Assembly (NCBI GenBank): GCA_003550325.1
Contig: QKWP01000028.1
Span: forward strand, 652,036 to 716,035
Direction: 5' to 3'
Source: Gigaspora rosea
Lineage: Eukaryota > Glomeromycota > Glomeromycetes > Diversisporales > Gigasporaceae
DNA: 64,000 nucleotides
Shown: positions 20,788 to 32,185 of the stretch, one piece after another
Layout of the letters: every line of letters begins with the position of its first letter
Position numbering within the stretch: the first letter of the stretch is position 1
Made by a program: the position numbers and the translations under genes
The notes under the pieces: model-generated
Databases searched by the model: none
What the model saw: only the letters and a program-made list of their open reading frames with translations
What the model was told of the DNA's origin: nothing

Positions 20788-21298
20788 GTGATCCACGAGT
20801 CAACCAGAGTGTGGTCATAGTGAAATGTGATGCAGATTACTAGGGTTTTGCGAATGTGGAGTGCACACATCTAAAACTTTTTTTATACTAAGTTAATCAC
20901 TCTTCTGACTTAGAGACTTTTGTAGAGCTCGTCAAGACGCATCTAATAGTGGGTAGAGCGTCAAAATCGGCCTGGTGGGTGCTGAGATATCTTTAAAAAA
21001 CGTTTCTTTTACTATGTAAATTTCTTTGCAAACAATAGTATTGTTTGCAAAGAAATTTACATAGTAAAAGAAACGTTTTTAAAGATATCTCAGCACCCAC
21101 CAGGCCGATTTTGACGCTCTACCCACTATTAGATGCGTCTTGACGAGCTCTACAAAAGTCTCTTAAGTCAGAAGAGTGATTAACTTAGTATAAAAAAAGT
21201 TTTAGATGTGTGCACTCCACATTCGCAAAACCCTAATTTCTATAAATAATCCGCGTCACGTTTCACTATGACCACTCTCTGGTTGACTCGCGGATCAC
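20788..21298. mobile_element. 511-bp near-perfect foldback hairpin element
   Basis: Two arms of about 250 bp with almost no spacer (centre near 21038, CAATAGTATTG). Ends read GTGATCCACGAGTCAACC and GGTTGACTCGCGGATCAC. Mismatches concentrate in the outer 60 bp, where the left arm has lost a short stretch. There is no coding capacity. AATTA occurs on both sides and may be a target duplication, not certain. A transcript would fold into long dsRNA. Confidence 0.9.
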
Positions 21299-21402
21299 CA
21301 ATTAAGATAATTCTTTACTTTTCATGCCTTTTTCATTATATTCAAATCAATCTTTATCACTCTGTATTTGAATTATCTTCTTATTAGGTTTGGGTTAAAC
21401 AC

Positions 21403-21566
21403 TAAACAAATTCCTGCCATTGCTTAAAAACAAATGCGTTAGGTAAATGCAACAATTATTAAATATATATGAATATTTGAGTATTTTCTAAAAATTTAGC
21501 TGGCATTTTTATTTATGCAAGCAGCTTTTTTTATATATATATTTTTTTAATTTTTTTTTTTTTTTA
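21403..21566. repeat. Left remnant of the ~290-bp tandem repeat, interrupted by the LINE
   Basis: The stretch AAAACAAATGCGTTAGGTAAATGCAACAATTATTAAATATATATGAAT... down to the T-run matches the units at 29400-30050. The LINE poly(A) (T-run at about 21548-21566) abuts it. Confidence 0.7.
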
Positions 21567-21897
21567 AAGAGAGGTCTTTCCTCTATATCTTTTATTAATA
21601 GTTATTATTCACTTAGAGTTACAAATGTATAATTACTATTCTAGGGAGATAGGGTAAGAGCTAGTTTACTCTCGACCAATTCTTTGCTAGATTGGTCGAA
21701 GACCTCTAGTCTGTGATGAGTTTAGCTAGCGATGTACATCCTAAATGAACGAATTTTCGTATTTTGTTTTCTAATACTATTTTATTAATAGGGGTGTTTT
21801 GTCATAGTTGGTGGGTCAATCTTCGGTGGATTTGGGAATGCTTCAGAATGTCTTGAGGCTCTTGATGGAATCCAATATTCTTTATGGAGTGTTTTTA

Positions 21898-23994
21898 TTA
21901 TTTCGTGATGGAGAAGAGGGTATATTTATTTTGCTTGTATTTCGAGCTAGTAGGGAAAAGGGTGGAGTTGGTGATTAAACCAAAAGACATTTTTTTCTGT
22001 ATATGTAAGAATGTGAAGGATCTTATGAATCTATCGGGGTCTGCTAGTGGTGATTCTGTTTCAGTCGCCACTCTCTGTAAAGTTTGACGTAGTTCCCTCT
22101 GCCATATTAGGTTATTAGATACGCAGGAAAATATATGTACGATGTCCTCCGGTTTCGCATAGCAGCGTGGGCACAAATAATTTGGGTTTTTGGTTGGATT
22201 GCGATAGTGTAGAAGTAAGTGGGTTGGTAGTTCCTCTGCGATCATTTTTACTTTAAAGTTCTTTATTTGTGATAGAGATGGGTGCGTATACAAGGCAGCT
22301 GGCTTATCAGCAAAGAAGATATATTTTAGGACATGGTCCCACTGTATATTTCCCATGTATGATTCCCATAGGTGAATTCGTTGTTGGTTGTACCATTGTA
22401 GTAAGTTGGTAATCCTGCTAGTATTTTTCAAAATGGATTTTGTCTGTAGAATACACAGAGTCTTAGTAGTTCCATGGTGAAGGCGTTATAGGTAAAATGT
22501 TTAGGATTAATGTCCAAGTTATGTACAATTGATGGTTTTTGTATTTTGAGCGCTGAGTTAAATTTTAAAATAATTTTTCAGTCCTCCATAATTCCTCTAA
22601 GTATTTTGAGGAGACTAGGATAGTCTTCTTTGTCTAGTTGATCAAGTTTGTAATGTTCTAATTTGATTGTTCTTTGAAGCGTCTCGATTGTTTGTTTGTG
22701 GTTTGTAATGATTTGTATATCGGTGTTGTTTGAAACAGTTGAAAATAGAAATGTTATCATTGATAGAGAAGAATGTAAGCGTGATGGCCACATACTATTG
22801 GTACAGTCAAGTATTTCTTCCTTTGTTGACAATTTTGCTGCTGCGAAGTAGGAGGGGTATGTTGTGGATCCGATCATATGATTTTCTTTTATTGTTGATA
22901 AATGTATTGTAAGATTCCGTTTTTTGAAATTATTTTTTATTAGTACTTCCCAGACTTCCATCAGAGGGTTGACAAAAGCTGACAATGGTCTTGGCAGGAG
23001 TATTGAAATTTCCACGTCTGGTTCCTTTCGTGGTTGAAATCTGTTGTTTAATGCGAAGTATATATTAGATATTTTTCCGTGGACTATTCGCCTACTATCT
23101 ACTTGAAGACTATATGCTCTATCTATTAGGAGAAAGTAGCAATATTCTTCTGTTAATAATTTATCTTTCAAGGCACAACCTGAGCAAGGCTCAAGTTTGT
23201 TGTTTGTGGTGATTCTATAGTGTTTTGCTTTAGGGTATTGCTGAGAGTAACTAGTTATTTTTGCGATTTCTTTGTCCTTTGTTATTACCCAGTTCTTTCT
23301 CTTTTTGTAGATCCAAGGTGTTAAGGTAAAGGGGTTCGGAGTAATTAGTGTAATTGTGGGTTTGCATTTCTACTCATTATTTCTTGCATTGTATATAACC
23401 AATTTGGGGGGCGGCCTCTGGGAATTCTCTGTATATTGTGGTGGATTTCTGTTCAAGATAGAAAGTTTTGGTTCTTTAGATCTAGTAGTTGTTCGACACA
23501 ATAGATACTGTACCATGTCAGTTCATTTTTTCTTTTAGGAAGTGTCTTTTGGGGTGGTCCATTATAACTTGGTTAATCAAGGTACCCTTTAATCGATTAG
23601 TAAGTATGGGCCATTGATTGAGTGGTTTGTCCCAGGTGAACCCCAAGGAAAGGCCGGCAACAATCGATTGTGCAGTATGTGTAAGGTTTTGTCTGTGTGG
23701 AAATAATGATATGTGGCTTAGTATGGATTTTTCATTGTTCGCAGCTTCTTGTAATTGTTGTATTCTCATTTTCAAAAAGGATTTGTCGAAGTCTTTGTGG
23801 TTTAGGTTTTTTGTCAGAAGTGAAGTAAGTGTATTATTATGGACTTGTAGTAGGTTGTCCAAACCATAGATCTCAGGATTGTATAGAAAAGAGTTCGGGA
23901 TTCCTCTTGCAAGTCCTCCTTTTTGTTTGACTATGCTAATACATATTCTGTTAATTTTCTTAATTTGCGAGGGTTTTAGATATGCAGAGTGCAA
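21898..23994 (-). pseudogene. LINE ORF2, C-terminal part: RNase H-like region and CCHC finger
   Basis: This continues ORF2 downstream of the reverse transcriptase. Segments are 23994-23518 (thumb/connection-like), 23171-22578 (decayed RNase H: a SRLHSSLSMITFLFST block and TNHKQTIETLQ where a TDSQ-type motif is expected) and 22431-21898. The last contains C-P-R-C-Y-A-K-P-E-D-I-V-H-I-F-S-C, a C-x2-C-x8-H-x3-C finger common at LINE C-termini. Frameshifts lie near 23500, 23180 and 22500. Confidence 0.75.
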
Positions 23995-24312
23995 GCGATA
24001 CTGCAGTCGAGAGAATATGACCCTATTGATGATATATATTGCCTGCTTTTCCGTTATCTTTGCTAGTTGGAGTTTTTTTTAGGTTTGTCTGCATTTCTGC
24101 AAGTATTAAGCGCTGAACCGGATGTAGTGAATTACCCGCTGTGAACCAGGCTCCAAGGTATTTTATTGGTGTATCGTTTTTTGAAGCATAGATTGTTGAG
24201 TTGTCAAATTCAATTGTGGGAGTTTTTTCTTTTTTGGTATTTGTGAGGAGGTATGACTTGGATGGGTTTACTCTTATGTTGTTGTATTTATAAAATGAGG
24301 TCGCTAACGAGA

Positions 24313-25757
24313 TTATACAATATTGGTTAAGGTAGTTTTGTCATGCGCCAGCCAGTGCGAGTCATCCATGTAAGCTATTACTGGCATACATATTTGACAT
24401 GGTAGGTTTGTAGGTATGCTTCCTGTGTAGCCTTGAAAAGAGCGCTGGATTCGTGAAATCAGGGGGTTATAGTAGATTTTCCAAAGAAGAAAGGAGAATG
24501 TCTCTTCTTGGTCAATTCCATCTTCTACCTTGTATGGCTTTGTTAGACCTAGGTCTGTGATTACTCTGTTTTTTCTGTTGGTTAACAGGTGTATGAGTAG
24601 ATTTATTATCTTTTTTGGTATCTTTATCCTTTTAAGTGCTTTTCCTAAGGTAGTAACGTGTACAGTATCGAATGCTTTCAACATATCCTGGGCAAGTGCC
24701 CAAATTTCTTTATCCACGGTTCGGGTATCTTCTAGAATGTGAGTGAGATTGGATAGTGGTTGGGAGGTTGATTGTCCTAGGAAGGCCGCGAAGTTCAGAG
24801 GGGACAGTACTTCGTAATGCATTATTGGGGTCATCAATCTGTTGTTAATTATTTTTGTCAATATTTTTCTGGTATGGCCAATTAACGTTATTGGTCTCGT
24901 GTAATTTAGGTCATAATTATAACGATCTCTTCTTGGGATTAGCCATATATTAGATTTTAACCATTGATCGGGGATCATCTCAATTTGCAAACATCCATTG
25001 AGTATTTTTAATAAAAATTGCAGGGCATTTTCCGGGAGGTGTTTTATCACTCATTAGGAATCGCCAGAGGGCCTGGTGCTTTATTTTTTGGAGAGTTTAC
25101 TATTGTTTCTTTTAGTTTTTGCATGGTTATTTCCTGGGTTGAGCCAGAATAAATCGAAGATAGGACATTTTTTAGGAGGAGGTATTCATTTTCCCATTCA
25201 TTTCTAAGGCTTGTATCAGTCGGGTTGAGCTTTGTCCAGGTTTTTGAGTGTGATCTTATATGTTGTAGGATTTCATTTTTTTCTAGTAGGATCTTGTTTG
25301 GAAAAATAAATTTGTCAGTTCGAACGGGTTCTGCCTTCCTCTGGAGAATGCTATCCAGCATTCTACAAGTGTGATCTCTAAAGTCTTCATATCTTTGGTT
25401 GATATAGAAGTTGATTTTGTCAGTTACTTCTTGTTGTTTTTCATAGTTCCGGCTGGTCTATATAGTGTTCTTATGACCTTTTAGGGTCGAGATTATTGTG
25501 TTCCTGCTAATTGAGAAGTCTTCGATGTTGATTGGCTCGATCTCCAAGTCTGTTAACTTTGATGACTTTTCAAGGAGCTTGTTTATCTTTTCTAGAGTCT
25601 CTGGGTTTTCTTTAGTTAGTAGGCTTAAGGCTTTGTTCATGTTTTTCAGAGCAGCATGCAGTTTCGTTGCCTTTAAGGACAAGGCATAATAGGTTTTTTG
25701 ACTGGTGAAGGAGAACGGAATTTTCCTATTAATCATTGTCTTGACCTCTATTGCCTA
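24313..25757 (-). pseudogene. LINE ORF2, reverse transcriptase domain
   Basis: The frame continues from the endonuclease through a stop at 25755 (TAG) to 25736-25458 (coiled, Lys/Leu-rich) and 25361-25047 (NSPKNKAPGP motif, the start of the RT fingers). It shifts at 25050 into a 245-codon stretch with IPDQWLKSNI, motif A AQDMLKAFDTV, motif B EDGIDQEETFSFLLW and the catalytic AYMDD (about 24360). Order and spacing match jockey/L1-type LINE RTs. Two stops and a frameshift inactivate it. Confidence 0.9.
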
Positions 25758-26807
25758 GAAATTCCAGGCTCTATCTAGTTCGCTCTTATTTGTAATTTGG
25801 TTATTTAGATTTTTTTTCGCAAAGTTTTTTCCTAGTTCATTTGAGAATTCGTTCCAATCATTTGCAGACATTTTGTTGTAATGGTGTACTTTCCGTTTTC
25901 TTTTTTTATTTCTTTTGTTTTTATAAGTTTCCTTATTCAGAGCGTGTGTGTGCCATGTCATTGATATTATACAATGATCACTGCCCGTAATATATGTTGC
26001 TTCTGTCAATAATGGTTTTTCAATTTCTAAGATCATATTTTGCAGTACCCAGATATCATCGATTTGGCTTTGAGAGGAGGGTCCAGTCCATGTATGCGAA
26101 GTAATGCTGTGAAGGTCTAGTAGGCTTATTGCTCCTAGAACGTTCAAGTTTTTGAAGATAGGTGGTGGTTTGCTCCTGTGTTGGTTAGAGTTGAAGTCAC
26201 CCATCAGGAACAATTTCCAGTCTCTGATTTTGGCTTCTCGTATCCATCTATCTGCTTCATTTTGTGCTTTTTCTTTTAAAGATGGATGGTTGGAAGGGAG
26301 GTATATGGATATGATTCTAGTTTTATTGTGATCTGGCAAGAAAAGGTCCACCATAATTAACGTTTCAGGGACCATTTTGATATTGTGAATATAGGGCTGT
26401 AAGCTGTTGCAAATCATGAGAGCGGCGCCCAAACTAGATTCCTGTTGATTGTCTTTATATGGTTCGAAGTTGGAGGTATATATTCTGTACAACGGATTAG
26501 TGAGTTCTTTAACCCGATTGGGTGTAAGTTTTGTTTCAGATAAAGCAATGATGTGTATGTTTGCTTCTGTGCAGAATTCGATCCATTCTTGCAATTTCTC
26601 TGCTCTAGAGAGCCCTCTAATGTTATGGGTTGCGATATTAATTCCTTCCTCAAAGGAGAAAGTGTGTTCATTTTTATTAGTAAATTCGTTTGGTTCAGCG
26701 AAATCTGTATTATCAGTTTTGTTACTAGTGTGCTCCGGTCTACAAACGGAGGTTTGTTTTCTATTGCCCATCGAGGATGGGCCTGGTTCGGCATTTGATT
26801 TACTCAT
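25755..26807 (-). CDS. LINE ORF2, N-terminal APE-type endonuclease (350 codons, open)
   Basis: The endonuclease nicks target DNA for target-primed reverse transcription. Starting at ATG 26807, residues show the EEP fold motifs: N62 in ATHNIRGL, E91 in LSETKL, the SIYLPSNHP strand near 168, D204 and N206 in MGDFNSN, D250-D251, and S276-D277-H278 in GSDHCIISM. All catalytic residues are present, so the domain itself is intact up to the TAG at 25755. Its ATG overlaps the ORF1 stop in ATGAGTAA. Confidence 0.9.
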   Translation of the reverse strand: MSKSNAEPGPSSMGNRKQTSVCRPEHTSNKTDNTDFAEPNEFTNKNEHTFSFEEGINIATHNIRGLSRAEKLQEWIEFCTEANIHIIALSETKLTPNRVKELTNPLYRIYTSNFEPYKDNQQESSLGAALMICNSLQPYIHNIKMVPETLIMVDLFLPDHNKTRIISIYLPSNHPSLKEKAQNEADRWIREAKIRDWKLFLMGDFNSNQHRSKPPPIFKNLNVLGAISLLDLHSITSHTWTGPSSQSQIDDIWVLQNMILEIEKPLLTEATYITGSDHCIISMTWHTHALNKETYKNKRNKKRKRKVHHYNKMSANDWNEFSNELGKNFAKKNLNNQITNKSELDRAWNF

Positions 26808-29057
26808 TAATGATAGGGTCGTTGGGGGCGTTGGTGTCCAGTCTCCAGACCTCTTCGTCTTTTGTTTTTCCTTTTGGTTTTCTCTTTTGTTTTAGAAATA
26901 AGTCGAATTTGAGCTGGGGCAGATCTTCCAATTGGTTAAAGAGGAAGGATGGTATGTTATTAAAAAGGAAGTGTTCTCTTAGTTTTTCAATTGTAACATC
27001 GATATTTTCATGTTTTCTAATTGGCAACTTTATATCTGTCACATTATTTTTTTAGGTGGATCTGAAGATCGTCTAGGTTCGAGGGTATACGGGGGATTAA
27101 TCCTCCATTCGTTCTGTCACCTTAATGTCGATCCAGGACTCAGGTATCTTATGGAAATAATAGCGTGATCGGAATTCTTGCAATGCAATAGACAGTTGTT
27201 TTCTTGTAGTTATTGGAACTGTTAGATTTACTAACACGACTTCGGTTGCCAGCAGAGGCAAGGTCGGTAGCCAGTATAGTTAAAATTTGCGTATGCCGAA
27301 GGAAGAGGAGTTGGGATATTGTAGTATTTTGGAATTAGTTTGAAGAATTCATTTACGGCTTCAGTCGTCGTCATTGGAAAGGAGAAGTCTTTCCATCTTA
27401 GGTTTGCAGGATTACTTGGTAGACATTTTCGAGGTAAGAGGTAATCATTTGGAAGTCATTTGAACTTATAATCAACTTTTAACAGGCGGATGTGTTCTTT
27501 GAAATCTTCTTCGCTTTTAGATAGAAGTGAAATTTCTCCCTCAATCTGGGAGTCAAGTCCTGGGGGGTCAGAGGTAATGTGGTTTGGATGGAGGTAAATC
27601 AAAATAAGTATCCGGGATCCTGTTGAATATGTAGTATTTTTGTAATGTAGTTCTATATGTCAGTATGTCCTTTAGTTTTTCTCTGTCAGAGATCAGAAAG
27701 GTCTCTGCACGGTTTCATTCAACTGCCTGTAGTCAGTTGGTAATGGTTGGCGTTCATCCGAGATGTAATTTTCGGAGAGAGAGGCGAATTTGAAGATGAG
27801 CCTTAGAGCCTTTACTTTTGACCCTAGGGTCTGTCTATTTTCTATTGGCAGGTCAAAAGGGATGGCATTAATTAGGTCTGGGTATATTTCTGTATAGTGT
27901 TGGGGTAACTCCAGCTACGATTTCACAATTTCCTCAGATATTAATTTTTCAATTTCGTCGAATTGCATATTCAATGTAGTTTTTGCAAAATTTGACAGAT
28001 ATAGTAGGTATTTTGTGATTTCCCAAGCGTCTAGCTCATGAAAGTCTAAATTCGTTAAGTAGTCTAGGGCTAGCTTTGCTCTAAGTAGGTCGAATAGTTG
28101 GTTTCTATTTTGTTTATTCGTTGCTAATACGCTGTATTGCTTTTTATATGCTTTCAGTACTAATATGAATAGGTTATTAAATTCTATCTGGTGTTGTGGT
28201 CTGCTTGTTAGTACCCTTGTAAAGCTTCTAAAAAAGGCGGTGTCCCGATGTCTGAATTTCGCCGCTATGGCTGGTGGTATGTGCAGTGAAGTTGGGAGAC
28301 TAGCTAGTTTATGCTTTACGAACATGCGTAGCCCGTCAAGAGAAGTTAGTGATTCTAGTATTTTTTCCCTGCTCCATAATTCCTCGTCAAAAGTCTTCAA
28401 TTGGGTTTCTCTAATATCTGTCATTTTATCTTTTATGTGATCTGCCTATCTTTTTTCTTGATCTAATCTGCGTTGTTGAGCGACTGGGTTAAGTTGCCAG
28501 GTGTGATCCTTGTTACCTCTGAGGGCTTGGCTATAACTCAGCTTATGGGTTAATGGTTGTTCTTGGATAGTGTCTACAGATTCGGTGTCCATCTCAGTAT
28601 TTTCTTCTATTTTTCCTGTGTTGTCATTCATTAGCTCTTGGTTTGGGGATTGGTCCGGGGGTATTACTGTTGCCGAGGAGGGGTGGGATGTTGGGGTCGA
28701 GGTAGTTTCTGAATCAGTTTCCATATTAACCGGTGTGGAAAGGGTCTGGACAGAGTCCAGGGAGCTCTGATTATTTTGGTCCGGGTTCTGGAGTATATTT
28801 GTACATGCGGCTTGGGTCCATGGGAATTTGATTTTCCAAAATCATAGGCGTGAGAGAAATCGGGTCAGTACCAGTTTGTTGTTGTGATGTTGTTGTTGGA
28901 TGCATGGGAACATCTTGGTCAAGATTGGTTTGTTGTTGTGGTAATGTCAATGTAGATCTTTTTTCCAGGGGTAAACTAGAATCGCCACTTTTTGCTAATT
29001 TTTGGGAAGTTTTTCATTGGGTTCTTGAGCGTGCTGCATAGGAGAAGGTTTTTCCAT
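26800..29057 (-). pseudogene. LINE ORF1
   Basis: It starts at ATG 29057 (MEKPSPMQHAQEP) and ends with TAA at 26800. Recognisable pieces are a Gln/Thr/Pro-rich N-terminus (28740-29050), a Ser/Glu-rich region (28724-28446) ending in KLSYSQALRG, a helical 169-codon block (28424-27915) and a Lys-rich C-terminus (27042-26800). No zinc knuckle or RRM is obvious. Several frameshifts and stops occur between 27900 and 27060. It would be the RNA-binding partner of ORF2. Confidence 0.7.
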
Positions 29058-29399
29058 GTTTGATGTACTTGACAGTGGGAGTTTGCCGGCAAGCTAGCTG
29101 TTTTCCTCTTCTTATTTTTGGCATATCTGCTCCAAGTGCTACAACCCCGTAAGGTGCAAATTTTCTGTCTGTGGTAGTTTTTGTGTATTTCGCCGACCCC
29201 CGTAGGGATGGTGAAAGGAGAAAAAAAGAAGTTGGTGTTTGTAGTAAGAGTGCCTTCCTCTTTCGTCTAATAATTATGTCTCCTTTAGATTGAGAGGCCG
29301 ACCGTGGCCACCTTTGACTATTTGTATTATAGTTATGCGATAAACTCTATGCCGATTACACTGTTTGCCAATTTTATTATGATTTTCAGATCTACGGAA

Positions 29400-30050
29400 A
29401 AGAGTTTTTTTTTATTTTTTTAATTTTTTGATTTGTTTATTATTATTGTCTATATTTTTTTATTTCAAAAGAATAAATCAACATAATTTAATCCACCTAA
29501 CAAATTACTTCTGTTGCTATAAAACAAATGCAGATGTTTTTTATGCAGTAAATGCAAAAATTATTAAAATATATATGAATTTTTGAATATATTCTGAAAA
29601 TTTAACTAGCATTTTTATTTAGGCGAGCATATATTAATCACTTCATATTTATTTATATGTTTTTTAATTTTTATATTTTTTTAATTTTTTAATTTGTTTT
29701 TTACTTTATTATTATTATTATATGTCTATATTTTATTTTTATTAAAGAAATAAAATAAAACAATATAATTTAATTCACAAACAGATTTCTGCTAGTGCTA
29801 AAAAACAAATGCAAATGTTTTTATGCAGTAAATGCAAAAATTAAAATATGTTATGAATATTCATATATATTCTGAAAATTTAGCTAGTATCTTTATTTAG
29901 GCAAGCATATACTGTATAATCGCTTTTATTTATTTATATATATATTTTTTTAATTTTTTAATTTGTTTTACTTAATTATTATTATTGTGTTTATACTTTG
30001 TTTTTATTTCAAAAGAAAAAACTATAGAATTTAATCCACAACAATAATGA
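29400..30050. repeat. ~290-bp tandem repeat, about 2.3 copies
   Basis: Units share AAAACAAATGCAGATGTTTTTTATGCAGTAAATGCAAAAATTA, an ATTCTGAAAATTTA-CTAG block, TTTATTTAGGC.AGCATAT and a TTTTTTAATTTGTTTT tract. Copies begin near 29400, 29525 and 29805. A partial copy lies left of the LINE (21403-21566) and a diverged one at 54296-54560. Confidence 0.8.
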
Positions 30051-31635
30051 GGTTTTAACCCCTTTGAAAATTAATTTATTACAAATTAATCATATTATAT
30101 AATTAATGGATGCATAGCAACCAATAACAGTTTTACTTGGCAAATGAAAGATCCGAAAGATAGCGGGGTGATCGCTTTTAGATGATAATTAAAAAAGCAT
30201 CAACTTTAAATTTTAATGTGCTAACCAGGACCATAAAGGGGATTAGGTTGCGAGCGCATTAAATTCAAAGCCAGATGCGCTATTATTGGATGCAAAACAT
30301 TTGGTGGTAAGTTTGAGATAAAAAGAAGAACTTTCCATTCGATCTTGATCTAGTGAACTTATTGTTTAGCATAATAATCAATAAAGAATAAGGTGTATTT
30401 TCAAGTGATAGAGCAAAGTATATTCAAAGTAAAAGAATAATTTTAATGAGAGAATAAGGTATATATTTAAGCGAAAATAATTTAGTTCGAACGAAAGTGA
30501 AAGAAGTTTAATCAAAATCACTTTTTGTTTATTTTATTTATTACTATTATTATTGATTATGTGCATCTGTCATGTACGTATGTTTGTCCTACTAATTATA
30601 ATTGTTATACCAGGGAAATCACTACTAGTTAAATTTAGTTATTTTCTTAAATTTAACTTTTTTAATTAAAAGTACAAAATTATGCATTTTTTTAAATATT
30701 TAAGTAAAATAGAAATTACTTTGCTAATTTAATATATTTTTAGCTACTGAACAAGTTAATTAGTTAATTAAGTTAGAATTTATTAGTAAAATTTGTAAAT
30801 TATTAAATTTTGTAAAATTTTACAAATTGCATGCTTTAATATTTTAGTCTTATAACAAAAAAATAATAAATGACAATAGCAGTGTATCTAATAGCTTTAA
30901 TTATAATTCACTAGAGAACAAAATAATAGAAAACTATTCTAGTACACATGCCAAATTATTTGGGTTTTATTTTTAATATTTATCATATAAAATATTTTGC
31001 CAGATTTTTAAATTATAATTTAAGTTTTTATATTTTTAAATTAAAAAAATTTAAAATTTTTAGCAGATTTCTGGGTTATAATTTTAGCTTATATTTTAAA
31101 CTAAAAAATTAAATAAAAATCTGGGTTGACAGATTAATAAGAACCCTGAAATATATAGATAGGCCAGATCTGTAATTTATTAAATAAAGTGCTAGGTATT
31201 TTATATTTTGTATAACTTATACTCTCTCTATTTGCTTATTAGAAAATTTTTTTATTATTAAGTTGGCTATTGATTGGTATCTTGGTATTTTACAAAATGC
31301 TTAAAAATAATCTTGAAATATATAAAAATTAGTACAAAATAAGGAAGCAAAAATCAAAGATGTACTGATTATGAGAGATACCTTATTTGGTAAATTACAG
31401 TATTAGTTTGCTTATTTTTAGTTTTTATTATATAGATCTTTTCTATTTATAGTAATTTTTGCTTATTTTTTGAGTTTTTTTGCAGTATTTCTATAATTGT
31501 AATTTATAATAAACCTGACCTATTTATATATATTTCAGAGTCCTGGTTAATATATAAATTAGAACTTTACTAAAAAGTGCACTATGCACTTTATTGATCC
31601 TATTTTTATATCTTAAAATTTTACTAAGATAATAT
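30051..31635. other. AT-rich interval with an imperfect palindrome
   Basis: No gene is recognised. A GC-richer patch at 30110-30360 looks less decayed but has no ORF. At 31140-31560 an imperfect inverted repeat pairs CCCTGAAATATATAGATAGGCCAG with its complement near 31515-31550, possibly an old MITE. Confidence 0.4.
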
Positions 31636-32185
31636 AGTCAACCCCTAAATGCAATTCGTCAGGACAGGCTCTGTGGCATGCATTTAGGGAGGGTTGCAAT
31701 TAGGGAGTAGCCGAATCACTATGTAAAATCACGTGACCGTTTTAGCCAATAATACGTATTGTATAATTTTTATTACATAAAATAAAGTTTTTCATTACAC
31801 TAATGCTACCGCAGTACAAAAATTTTTTTTTAATTTAGTCATATATATATAAGTCCTTCGCTTTGCTCCAGACAAAACTAACATCAAATTTTAAAAAAAA
31901 AAAAAAAAGACAAAACTAATTTAGGCACCTTACTTAAAAATATTACAACGTTCTACAAAAAGATAAGTAAAGGCTTTACATTTGATTTGTTTAAAGTTTT
32001 AGAGTTTTACTAACACCTTTTCTCCAATATCAGATAGGTTCGAAATTATAAAAAAACAAAACCTCTAAGAAGATGTTGAATGTAAATAACCAACGGAGCC
32101 GTAAATAAAAAGCAGCAAACAATCCCAGCTCGATAAAGCGATAAAAGAAGTTCATAAAAAAAGCGAAAGAACTAAACAAGATGAT

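Larger units (their letters stand above)
21567..29400 (-). mobile_element. LINE (non-LTR) retrotransposon, ~7.8 kb, minus strand
   Basis: The element has an ORF1, an ORF2 with AP endonuclease, reverse transcriptase, RNase H-like region and C-terminal Cys/His finger, and a 3' poly(A) seen as a T-run at 21548-21566. It splits a tandem repeat: matching repeat sequence resumes at about 29404. The 5' leader (29058-29400) is GC-richer. Target duplications are hidden by T-rich flanks. The element is nearly full length but has frameshifts in both ORFs. Confidence 0.9.

Noticed and set aside
21884-28770. Plus-strand ORFs across the LINE, including the 148-codon frame at 26449-26895
   Set aside because: They are antisense to endonuclease, RT and ORF1; their composition (Val, Phe, Ser, Cys rich) is typical of shadows.
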